The position numbers and the translations under genes were made by a program. From Tetmemena sp. SeJ-2015 (taxonomy: Eukaryota; Ciliophora; Spirotrichea; Sporadotrichida; Oxytrichidae), in contig JAJKFJ010022651.1 of the NCBI GenBank assembly GCA_027382625.1, positions 89,735 to 153,734 on the forward strand: 64,000 bases of DNA. Direction: 5' to 3'. The notes beneath the pieces were generated by a model, which saw only the letters and a list, made by a program, of their open reading frames with translations, did no database searches and was not told where the DNA came from. Position 1 is the stretch's first letter. Each line of letters opens with the position of its first letter. This document shows positions 12,236-21,357 of the stretch, piece by piece.

Positions 12236-12285
12236 TCGAAATCAATAATGAGGGAAAGAAGATTGTGATGTGTTATTTATTTAAT

Positions 12286-14170
12286 TATGACGAGGCAGTT
12301 CTAAATTACATCTAGCTTGGTGGAGCGCTTGAAATCTATGTGATGATGAGAGGCTCAGCTTAAGAGATAATATAGAGATACCATTCATTCATAGGCTTCC
12401 CGGCCATGCCTCCTTACTACGCGCTTGGTTTCTTCCAAGGATCTGAGGCTTATAAAGCTTCCCCATATTTTGCTATATATATATTTAGAGTTAATCCATT
12501 ATAAACTGCAGTTTACGATGGACTAATGGCTAGGGATGGAAGCACCAAACTACGCTAAATATGACTTCCCTCTTGAAGGAGTGGAAGTAGAGCAGTATTG
12601 TGATCAGAAGGATAGGCTTTTCACTGTTAGTTACGATTCATTTAGGAACTTACCCAACATGACAAGAGACCTGCACACCAATAATCAGAAGATACAGCTT
12701 GGTCTTTACAGCTATGTGGCTCAGTCACAATACGGATCCTATGACATTTTAGACAAAGCAAAAGAGCTAGATTTATTCGTCAAGAGTGGCAATGACGCAA
12801 CCAAAGGCTAGGATCTTTACAATACACCTTTGAGGTACAAGGAGGGAGGATATGTGTTTGATGTGTTCCACCCAAATATAGCCGCCTTCTTCCGCTATGG
12901 TATTTTGGCTCTTGACTAAGCTATGGAGTTGAGAGGCATCGATGGTTTCATACTCAGGTATAATCAAATCTACAGTGATGTTTCTGGAGAAGTCTAGAAG
13001 CCTTAATCAGCTAAGGATACTTCGCAAAATGAACCTGCTGCTTTTGATACTATGAATAGTTCCTCTTTAGTGAATAGACAAGTTAATTATAAGTAGTAAG
13101 TCTCAGAAGCGGCATCGTTCCTTCCTCTCTCTAATCCTGATATCACCTTCATTGAAAAAAGTCAGGATGTAGCTGCATCTGTGAGTCGTTAATTGTCCTC
13201 AGTATCGAATGAAGAGTCTGTAGGATTCGTTGAAAGTTACTTGCTACCGAATTCTTCCTCTTAGAACACTAGCTAATCAACATACTACCTTCCGTTCTTA
13301 CCTGGCTACGTAAACTGGGGATTCCTAGACAATCACTCGATTTCCTTGAATGCTACTCACTATTCAAACGGAGACTCCTCTATCAAGGCAAGCAAGTTCA
13401 ATTCTCAGTTTTACCTTCACAATAAATTAAAAACTCTTGTGATTGTAAGAGAGTTAAAGCATTATGTAGTGAATGTATTTGGGCACATGGAGATGAAAGT
13501 GCTTTACGACGCTTTACTAACAGCTGACGGATATACCGGACAACAAAACAGACCTTTGATATACTCTGAGTCTACTTTTGCTGGCTCAGGAGCATTTGGA
13601 GGAACTTGGCTTGGAGATATTCCTTTCTTATGGCAATATTAACTCATCTAAGATAATATTAAGATAGTTATAATTGAAGCAAAGTTTGAGGCTTGTAGTT
13701 TCACAGCTATTCAACATGAACATTTTTGGAATTCCAAACACCTTTACCGACGTTTGTGGAGACGCGGGAACTCATCATGGTGAACAAGAAGATCTGTGTC
13801 TAAGGTGGGTACAGCTTGGGGCTTTCACTCCCTTTGTCAGAGACTATTTCAACTCACTATACTTCAATTACACTCAAAACAAAACTCTAGACTCTGGTAG
13901 TTCAGAACTCTACTATCTGAGTGATACTTACAGAGATGCAACCAAGTCAGTTCTATATCAGCGACTAGAGTACACAAGGTACTTGTATAGTCAGCTATAT
14001 TACAGCTACAGATACGGTGGTAGTGTTATGAAGCCTCTCTTCTTTGACTATCCAGGCGATGATAAACTCTTAACTCTTGTAAAATTACACTAAGAATAGC
14101 TATAAGGTTTAGTTGCTTTAGTGGCATCGAGGATACTTACATGCTTGAAAAATTCGAATCGAAATAGTCC
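12286..14170 (+). CDS. GH31-like protein 2, segment block B
   Basis: Starts with the second copy of the 15-nt pointer; the join reads GYDEAVLNYIQLGGALEIYV. Excised segments at 12457-12505 (pointer TTATAAA) and 13637-13682 (pointer GCAA) restore GSEAYKLQFTMDQW and FLWQSLRLVVSQ. The nucleophile site reads GIDGFILRYNQIY instead of the active form DGxWxDMNE, and the acid/base loop reads FGGTWLGDIPF (GDN expected), so this is also a likely pseudoenzyme. About 100 extra Ser/Gln-rich residues follow the lost nucleophile. Later: IFGIPNTFTDVCGD, LEYTRYLYSQLYYSYRYG, MKPLFFDYPGDD. After 14075 the frame breaks, but IEDTYML at about 14130-14150 shares 16 nt (GATACTTACATGCTTG) with GH31-1 and is probably the next short segment. 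The C-terminal part was not found. Confidence 0.82.
12457..12505. other. Internal eliminated sequence in GH31-2, pointer TTATAAA
   Basis: A 49-bp insert bounded by TTATAAA (12450-12456 and 12499-12505). Removal restores GAG GCT TAT AAA CTG CAG and keeps the downstream frame. Confidence 0.8.
13637..13682. other. Internal eliminated sequence in GH31-2, pointer GCAA
   Basis: A 46-bp AT-rich insert bounded by GCAA (13633-13636 and 13679-13682). Removal restores FLWQSLRLVVSQLFN in one frame. Confidence 0.8.
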
Positions 14171-14174
14171 GTAA

Positions 14175-17100
14175 GACTGATAATTTTTATTATTTTTGGA
14201 AGCCCAGAGGACGTTGATGTTGCCGATGGAGTGGTCTGCGGGGACGACAGCTGGCATCTTCATGCCTCCGGAAGGAATGACAGTGAAAGTCATGGTCTTC
14301 TTATCATCAGTTTGAGTAAGTGCGATATCGAATCTCTTATAGTTTGATGCATCATCAGCAATAACTGACACTCCATCATCGAAGTAGATGTGACCTTGGG
14401 CAAGAGGTTAGGTGTTGGGGGTGGTGGTTGGGTCAGTTGGGAGTGCGTAGAAGTCAGTTGCGAAGGTAGTCAAGTCGAGGGTCTTGCGTACCTTTTGGGC
14501 AGTTGCATCCTGATGAGGTACGATGTAACCGTTTCTCAAGTGAATGTAAATTTCGAGCTACAATATTCTATATGCACATCAATCATCAAGGTTTAGTAGC
14601 TCTCAAGAAGAGTGAGGAAAGTCTGGTATCCATTAGCACCGCCTGGAGAGTCGAAGCAGTCCTCAGCAAGGTTCTAGATCTCGGGGTAGATTCTGCACCA
14701 TCTGTCTTGAGGGAAGTAGTATTGTCTGCTCTTGGTGAAATCAAGAGAGGTAGTCTCCATGGAGAGCTTGAGAGCGCTTCCGAGAAGAATGTTTACTTGC
14801 AAGTCCTTGTAGGCGTAGGTGTCAAGAGGGTACTCGTACATAAGAGGCTTGAAGAATGAACCTCCTTGAAGTGCGAATTCGAAGAAGGAAGAGTAGTAGT
14901 ACTTCACAAAGCGGTAACGATTGACAAGGGCCATTTGAATGACGTCAACGTAACGAGTGGTAGTAGTAGCATTAATCTTGTCGATGAATCTGTATGGCTC
15001 TTGAGGCTTGGTGGCATTTTGGTTATGGTTTCTGGCAAAAGGATACAGAGATCCGAGAATATAATCATAGATCATGAATCGTACTTCAAGCTTTTGAATG
15101 TGCCATCTGGTACAGATTTCATTGGTAGCGTCTCCGTTGAAACCGCAAATATCTGAGCCCATGAAAGGAAGAGCGAACAAGTTGTAGGAGAAGATACCGT
15201 CGACTGAGAGAGCCATGTATTCAACTGTTGACCAGTTGTCTCCCATCCAGTGGTGACCATACTTTCCGATACCTGGGAAATCAGAGCTTTAAATCGTATC
15301 TTTATAGATTTAGATCATTTGATACAGAAATCTTCATAAGTAAATGATTTATAATAATAAGCGGGTGAGGATGTAGGGTCTGAGGTTTCTCTTGCTGATG
15401 AGGTACTCGGCAGTTGCCTTGGTTTGCATAAGAGGGAAGAGGTTGTGCACATCGTACTCTCTTCTGTTGATGGAATCGTGCCAGCCGTCCACTCCGATGG
15501 CCTTATCCTCGAGATCTCTCCATCCTGGGACGTAGAAGGGCTTGTTTCTGTAAGAGTCAACAGGTCTTTCCTCTGGCTTGCAGTAGCCATTGCAGAAGTT
15601 AGTGGCTTCGTTTTCGTCTAGCCACACTCCGTCGAAGTTCAACTTTTGGTTAGTGAACAAGTCATCAAAGTTTAAATTATCAGTAAATGCGAGTGAAGCT
15701 ATTGTTCCGATTAATAAGTTAGCAACCCACCATTCGACAGCAGAAGGCTTGAAGAAATCGGGGAAGTCAATATCTAATCAAACTCATGCAAACATTACAA
15801 TGCTGAATTGATTATATTGAAGTAGGCGTTTCCGCACCACACTCCAGCGGTCAGATAGTTCTTGTGGTCGTCTTGCTTAATGAAGACATCCTTTGCGATA
15901 CCGTCATCGAGAGCCTTGTAGCCCTGGTTTAGTCTGACTGCAACTCCAGCGTCCATAATGGGTACGAAGTGGCGTCCATCCTTGTGGACTTGGTCGACGT
16001 ACTCTGGTAGCTTAGAGTAAGAAGAAGGAGCAATGGTGAATAGCTTGTAGTCATCTAGATAGTCAATATCAGCCCACATGGTGTCGAGAGGAAGATCGAA
16101 GTCCTTGCTGATGTAGGTGTTGTACACGTTGACCCAATCCTGGTCAGTGACCCAGCCGAAACGGCACTGCTGCCATCCGAAAGCCCAGAGAGGAGGAAGG
16201 GTGGGGAAACCAACCAACTTAAAAGATGGTTGAAATTCAACTTAGAGTAAGTCTTGATGAGGTCATCAGGCTTGAGGCCGGTGAAGAAGTACTTGGAGAT
16301 GCGACCACCGATGTTGATCTTGTGAATCTGAGTTTGCTTAGGTCCAGTTGTGACTTAGCCGTTGTCAGAGAATACGATGTAGTCAGTAGGGTAAGAGCTG
16401 AGATCAAAAACTCCGAGCCAGTCCTTGGTCTTTCCATTAAAATATCATTCAAAGGATAATTCAATTTACTTAATATAACGCTATTGTTAGACTGGAAGGC
16501 ATAGAGAGGTTGGTAACCGTACATGTTTCTGCCGGGAGGAAGTCCATCATCGATAGGGTTAGCCTTGATCGAAGGTCTTTCTGGAGTGGATGGCTCCGTT
16601 CTGGTTCTTGTAGAAGAGATCACCTGCTCTTTCTCCCATACCGATCAAAGGTTGGTCAAATCCCTTCGTCTTGGTTCATCACGAAGATGCCTGAGTCAAG
16701 TACGAAGAAGTCTGAAATGTAGAGTCTTGTGGGGTCACTCCACCACAGAAAACAGTTTAAGGCATTAAATAGAACAGAAGAGTGGTTGTGTCTGCAGTAT
16801 CCTTGTAGATTTGGTAGTTGAAGACGGTCTTGTCATCTCCGTTGACCTTGAGGTACTTGGAGAGCTTGTTGGCGAGTTTGTCGGTGGGGAACAAATCGGC
16901 CATCTTGGGGTTGAAGACGGCATCAGCAGGAGGAGCGTAGAGCTTAGTGTACTTGCTGGTGAAGTCATCCTGGGTAGTGATCTCAACGTTGAGAGTTCCC
17001 ATATCGTCCATAAAATTAAAAAAAAGGTCTATAAATCATATATCCATCTGCTTAAAGACTGCAACGAGGTCTGGGAGGAGCTTGCCTCCAGCCTTTGCTG

Positions 17101-17236
17101 GTAACACTAATATAGAAATAATTGTGATCTTAGATGCCACTTTAGTTTAAGAGTGTAAGGTCCAGAGGTGGTCGTTGGTGACGTCGGAGGACTTGACAAC
17201 GTATTGGAAGGTGGTGGAGTCGCAGAAGTTCTAGTC
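14175..17236 (-). CDS. GH31 family alpha-glucosidase 3, catalytic residues intact
   Basis: Read right to left. Family 31 enzymes hydrolyse alpha-glucosidic bonds. The first segment visible (near 17230) contains CDSTTFQYVVKSSDV; a signal-peptide segment was not found. Six excised segments (pointers TTAC, ATGGA, TTCTGT, ACTTC, AACTT, GCT) restore a continuous protein: DVTNDHLWTLPAKAGG, FKQMDDMGTLNVEIT, TTLLWWSDPTRLYISDFF, LIGMGERAGDLFY, MYGYQPLYAF, FPTLPPLWAFGWQQCRFG. The nucleophile Asp is in FDGVWLDENEATNF and the acid/base Asp in HHWMGDNWS. The C-terminal domain follows (YIHLRNGYIVPHQ, HIYFDDGVSV) and fades out near 14175; the last piece is not located. Single-base frame breaks occur near 16670 and 16560. 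Of the three local paralogues only this one keeps an active-site pattern. It lies inside the last gap of GH31-1. Confidence 0.88.
15288..15362. other. Internal eliminated sequence in GH31-3, pointer GCT
   Basis: A 75-bp insert; AGC on the plus strand at 15285-15287 and 15360-15362. Removal joins CTC ACC CGC TCT GAT TTC, giving RPYILTRSDFPGIGKYG, the conserved strand before the acid/base Asp. Confidence 0.8.
15673..15720. other. Internal eliminated sequence in GH31-3, pointer AACTT
   Basis: A 48-bp insert; AAGTT on the plus strand at 15668-15672 and 15716-15720. Removal joins GTT GCT AAC TTT GAT GAC, giving WWVANFDDLFTNQKLNFDG. Confidence 0.82.
15768..15833. other. Internal eliminated sequence in GH31-3, pointer ACTTC
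   Basis: A 66-bp insert; GAAGT on the plus strand at 15763-15767 and 15829-15833. Removal joins GCC TAC TTC CCC GAT TTC, giving GNAYFPDFFKPSAVEWW, the usual GH31 pattern before the nucleophile strand. Confidence 0.85.
16751..16779. other. Internal eliminated sequence in GH31-3, pointer TTCTGT
   Basis: A 29-bp insert; ACAGAA on the plus strand at 16745-16750 and 16774-16779. Removal joins ACC ACT CTT CTG TGG TGG AGT, restoring TTLLWWSDP. Confidence 0.85.
17012..17047. other. Internal eliminated sequence in GH31-3, pointer ATGGA
   Basis: A 36-bp T-rich insert; TCCAT on the plus strand at 17007-17011 and 17043-17047. Removal restores FKQMDDMGTLNVEI. Confidence 0.82.
17105..17158. other. Internal eliminated sequence in GH31-3, pointer TTAC
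   Basis: A 54-bp insert; GTAA on the plus strand at 17101-17104 and 17155-17158. Removal joins TGG ACC TTA CCA GCA AAG, giving HLWTLPAKAGG. Confidence 0.75.
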
Positions 17237-17737
17237 GACTTGGCTGTTTCCGAACTTGATGAAGCCGATGTCCTTGAAGTTGATGGTGGGGTTGGCTTCG
17301 GAGGGTTGAAGGGTAAGCACCTTTGAAATAGGGTTGTAGCTTGGCTTCTGGAGGCTCACTGGTTGGTTGAGGCCGAGGTAGCAGGCGAAGTCGGAATCCT
17401 TGAGGTCTTCAGCGTCGAGGATCTGGATCTGGCCGAGCTGGTGGATCTGGTAGCCAGCGGGAGGGACGTAGGTGAAGTCTCCCTCTTGGACCCAGAAGTT
17501 GATGCTCTTGGCTGCATAGCGGAGTTTCCAGTAGGTGAAGTCTTGGTGGTTGTCATCCTTGATGGCATAGGAGTTGGCGGAGATGCCGTCGTCGACAAGT
17601 ACGTAACCCTCAGCGTAGGAAGCTTCGTCTCTTGCAATGACGAAGGAGGTCTTGTACTGAGTCTGGAAGTCGTAGGTGGTCTTCTTGGACTGAGTGTTCT
17701 TTTGGATGGGGATGATCTTACCAGCCTTCAAGTGAAT
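17237..17737 (-). CDS. GH31-like protein 1, segment block C (inverted)
   Basis: A minus-strand open stretch opening with IHLKAGKIIPIQKN, the GH31 C-terminal strand normally written RgGxIIP. Its first 11 coding bases, ATTCACTTGAA (17727-17737 on the complement), are identical to the end of GH31-1 block B (12225-12235), and the join TSIHLKAGKIIP is in frame. It continues with YAEGYVLVDDGISANSYAI and the distal beta domain, ending about KFGNSQV at CCAAGTC (17237-17243 complement). GH31-3 has its own equivalent (IHLRNGYIVP near 14400), so this piece is not needed there. Inference: it is the penultimate segment of GH31-1, requiring inversion during genome rearrangement. Confidence 0.8.
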
Positions 17738-17805
17738 TCTTAAATCTTCTCTCGATCTTAGCATACATAGTTTTGAGATAAAAAGATAACTTTATTTTTG
17801 GGCTT

Positions 17806-17963
17806 CCAAGTCAGGCCTCAGCAGCATCAAATCAGTCACTCTCACAAAGCTTGACAAGTCAACTGCCGTCATCACTCCCGCCACCTCTAAGGTCGAGACA
17901 GTGACTCTCCCCATCAATACCTCATTGTGGAACATCGACAACATCGCAATCGTTCTCAACTGA
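17806..17963 (+). CDS. GH31-like protein 1, final segment (block D)
   Basis: A short plus-strand open stretch reading SGLSSIKSVTLTKLDKSTAV and on to SLWNIDNIAIVLN before TGA at 17961-17963; this alternating beta pattern is typical of the last strands of GH31 proteins. Its left end carries CCAAGTC (17806-17812), also found at the end of inverted block C (17237-17243). The join is one base out of frame as given, which matches the level of single-base errors elsewhere. Assignment to GH31-1 rather than GH31-2 rests on this 7-nt match. Confidence 0.62.
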
Positions 17964-18283
17964 GCAACAAACCAAACCCCCTAAACTATTATTAACTACA
18001 GATGAGCACTCTCTCTTCTAAGTTGTTTATCGATTATCCATCTGCAAATCTATTATTTGAACAAGCTCTCTGCTTGCAGAGTGTGCCTATTCCATTTAAC
18101 AAATTTAACTTAACTCTCTATGCTCATTTACACCTCACGAGAAGAAGAATTAGAAGTAAGATTGATGATAAAAAATATTCGAAATCTTTTAATCAACTAG
18201 TCTAAATTGCAGTTCTTTACATAGCTAGTAAGATTTCTTTGATCTCCTTCATTCATTTTGATAGTTGGTAGCTATTTATATTT
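17964..18283. other. AT-rich spacer, no gene seen
   Basis: Between the GH31-1 final stop and the minus-strand TGA of the HMG-CoA reductase gene. A 67-codon plus-strand open stretch at 18002 shows no family features. Probably shared 3' flanks. Confidence 0.5.
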
Positions 18284-20890
18284 TCATAACTTGTGTCTTC
18301 CCTTTTACTGGTCAATTAGGTATTAAAGTTGAGGCTCTAGCTTATAGTACAAGTCTAGGAAGGAATTCACTTCCTAATGTTGCCTCTGGTCGAAGAATTT
18401 ATTCTGCCTCACTTTGCGAGCTACTAAAATCTCCTCAACATAAGGTTCTGCGAAGTTTAGCAAAAAGTCAACTTTGAGACCCACATTATTTGGATCGAGT
18501 GGGTCTATCTCAAGGCCGTGGTTTACTAGCAGCCAAAATCCATAAAGAGAGTCTGATATAAATAAGAGTAATTCACGAAGAAAAGTAAATTAATATGTAT
18601 ATGATGCCTTTGGATCTTTCCTGACCAGTAGACTTCTGAGAGCTACAGCTCTTATCTCATACGCCCTGGACAGGTCATCTATTAGAATTATCAAATCCGA
18701 AGGAATGGGCTCGTCAAGACCTATGCAATCTGCTAGTGCTATCATCTGATGGTTTAATCTCTTTCTTTTCACTTCAAGTCTACTATAGTAAATAATACTG
18801 GACTCTAAAAACATAACTTCAGCATATTCAAGCAGCATCTCTCTGGTTACCTTCTCTCCTTTCTGACACTTCTCTACAGCTCTTTGATACATCTAAGGAG
18901 CTTAGACGAGAGCATCTATGATTATAATGTATTCCTCGAAGATTAATTTCCCTAAAAGTTTGCTTTTCACATCTGCATCTAGGTACACCAACAGATTGAA
19001 TGTGATCTCTTAGAGAAGAGCAAATCCTAAGGGTAGCACTAAGTCCTCAACTTTATCTTCATTCACAGGTGTAGGGATGAACTCTCTTATCATTTTATGG
19101 GCTTTTTCTCGAGACTCTCCTGAATTTAATACTTTCAACATGCTCTCAATGAAATTCTAAGTACTACCCTAATCAAATGTCAAGAGATTAGAGATTAGGA
19201 AGTTTGACAGAATAGTGAGGACCTTAATTCTGTACTATGTCAAAATCAAGTCTTTCGTTATGGTGATATTCTTGGAAAAGCTAATAGATTTTAGGAGAGC
19301 TAAGAATGATCGCATCCAATTTAGGTCCTTATCCCAGCCGAACAAATAGTAGTTTAGCTTTCCTTCAAACTCTGAGAGCTTTGGATCGTTCTCTAAGCTG
19401 AGATGATAAGTACGTTTAGTAGATTTGCAATCAAAGAGAATAGTAAAAGTCAGGGTTCGGGGAGGAAATCTTCTTTGATCTCTACATAGAAAGTGCTGAG
19501 GTCTTTGATTTTTCTTTGCTCTTGATGAGTTTTGAAAAGCTCGTGTCCCTTTAAGTAGGTTTGAGCTGCTTTGTGTTGATCTTATTCCTCATTTTCATAA
19601 ACTCGACAGTATCATTTATAAGATCATGTGGAACTCCAGCTGAAATAGCTACGTTTCTAGCATGAAGATTCATGTGGCCCCTTTAAATACCCTCAGTGCT
19701 TAGTGCACGAATAGCAGCTAAGTTTTGAGCAAGACCAACTGAAACCATGATTTAAGCGAGAGTCTATGAAGTAGGATAGCCAAGGAATTAATGAGTGTTG
19801 ATATATGAAGGATTGGTCTCAATGGCTCCTCCTTTTGTTCCTACGGATATAGGCATCTCGAGTCGACCTTTAAACTAATCACCTTCTATTCTGTATCTAG
19901 TCAGTGGCATATACCTCCCTCCAAGAGATGCATAAGAGTGAGCAGCAGATTCGATAGCTCTCCAGTCTTAGCCAAGAGCGATTGCTACAGCATCTATTCC
20001 ATTCATGATGCCCTTATTGTGAGTAGTTGCTCTGTATTGATCAAGCTCAGCAAATCTCTGAGCTTCAATTATTTTCAAGCAGATATCTTGTCCAGGTAAA
20101 TTTTTCCAGCTCATGGCCTTTACTGGGATTGAAAACTCTGACATAGTAAGTCTCTCTGTGCATAGATTAGTTAAAATTCTGACTGCTACTCTGCCTTGAC
20201 CTATTACTTCCTGAATGTAAGGAGATGTATTCTCTGCAATAGTGTTTATGATGTTAGCACCCATGCTTTCCTGCACATTAACAAGAAGCTCTACTACTAT
20301 CATCGCATTATCAAGTTGCCTCACTCTTATATCCTCAACTCCACCTCCTCTCTTTACCATGTTCTCACAGTGCTTATTTGCATAATCGATTATCTACTTT
20401 CTGTTAATCTTGATCTTATACTGAGCATCTTAGAAGTCCTTGACTTCAGTGATTTGGATTTAAGCGATCATAACTGGAGGAGTGCTCTAGCAGATAAATC
20501 TCAAATATTATGATAATATAAAAAATTGGAGGAATGTATAATCCTGAGCCCTTCTCTCCTATAAGTTTGGCAATCGCACTACATGCAGCTATCACGGAGG
20601 GCTCTTCTATAGCCATAGGGACCACGTAATTTGCTCCATTTACCTTGAAACCTAGGCCTAGTCCTAAAGGCAGAGGCAATATCAGTTATCATTATATTTA
20701 TTTAACTAATTAAATTAATATGCCTATGCAGTTCTCAATCATATAGTCTGCAGTATCTGGCGAGAGACCTCCCTACTTCAGAACATCAGTATCCAAGTCG
20801 GGATATATCTAAGTCAACTACAAATTAGGTTTAATAACAATGCTATCCTAAAGTAAGAAGGGAGGAATATAGTTTGAGCATATGTGAATG
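18284..20890 (-). CDS. HMG-CoA reductase, class II-like, with long C-terminal extension
   Basis: Reduces HMG-CoA to mevalonate. Read right to left: DYMIENCIG (catalytic Glu), LPLPLGLGLGFKVNG, VVPMAIEEPSVIAA, PVMIAQIQI, GANIINTIAENTSPYI, YRATTHNKGIMNGIDAVAIA (catalytic Lys), then the Asp of GNDWRAIES, HQFLGY, and RGHMNLHARNVAISAG (catalytic His). All catalytic positions of the bacterial/archaeal class II form are present, and there is no membrane-anchored sterol-sensing region. Excised segments: 20482-20533 (TCCTCCA) and 20683-20721 (ATATT). After the His motif the reading frame continues, with a single-base break near 19560, through AAQTYLKGHELFKTHQEQ for about 400 further residues (includes NYYLFGWDKDLNWMRSFL and EPYVEEILVARKV) to TGA at 18284. 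This extension is unrecognised and mainly helical. The exact start is unresolved near 20890. Confidence 0.85.
20482..20533. other. Internal eliminated sequence in HMG-CoA reductase, pointer TCCTCCA
   Basis: A 52-bp AT-rich insert; TGGAGGA on the plus strand at 20475-20481 and 20527-20533. Removal restores GLYIPPVMIAQIQI. Confidence 0.88.
20683..20721. other. Internal eliminated sequence in HMG-CoA reductase, pointer ATATT
   Basis: A 39-bp AT-rich insert; AATAT on the plus strand at 20678-20682 and 20717-20721. Removal restores ENCIGILPLPLGLGLGF at the catalytic Glu region. Confidence 0.88.
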
Positions 20891-21357
20891 TGATTAATTG
20901 AATAGCTTTGTAATTGATATGAGAATGTATCTTATTGAGTAAATTAACGTGTTTTATGCTCTTATTAACTTATTATAAGTTTGATTTTAATAACCATTCA
21001 CTCTTTGAGCTTCCTCATAATTTAGGCTCATAATTATCGGTATTTACCTCGTTTAATCTCTGCTGCATAGGTTTCTTGTGGAAGATAAATTTAAAAGTTG
21101 ATAAGTGGATAAATGAATGGGAAGTTGGAGATAACAGATTTAAGAACAGTACTTTCGTTCTGAATGACATGTGAAGGTTGCGAGTGCACCTGACCCTCGA
21201 TAGTCCTGAGTCTTCTCTCAGCTGTCTTGGAGCTCTCAAAAGAAATATATGATATCTTTAAAGGACTATTCTATAATAATTCTTCCTCCCTTACTTGACT
21301 TATTAGAATAAACGTGTGGTGATAATGAAAATTAAATTAATTTTTATAAGCCTAGAA
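20891..21357. other. Divergent spacer
   Basis: About 470 bp between the minus-strand HMG-CoA reductase and the plus-strand gene at 21358. A minus-strand open stretch at 21015-21239 shows no family features. It may hold the first coding segment of the reductase, which I could not place. Confidence 0.45.

Noticed and set aside
12240..12250. TGA at 12247 as the true end of GH31-1
   Set aside because: The family continues for about 200 residues past this point and the missing part is found through the ATTCACTTGAA pointer.
17231..17764. A separate GH31-like gene starting at 17764
   Set aside because: It starts in the middle of the GH31 C-terminal domain, and its first bases match the GH31-1 pointer; it is better read as an inverted segment of that gene.
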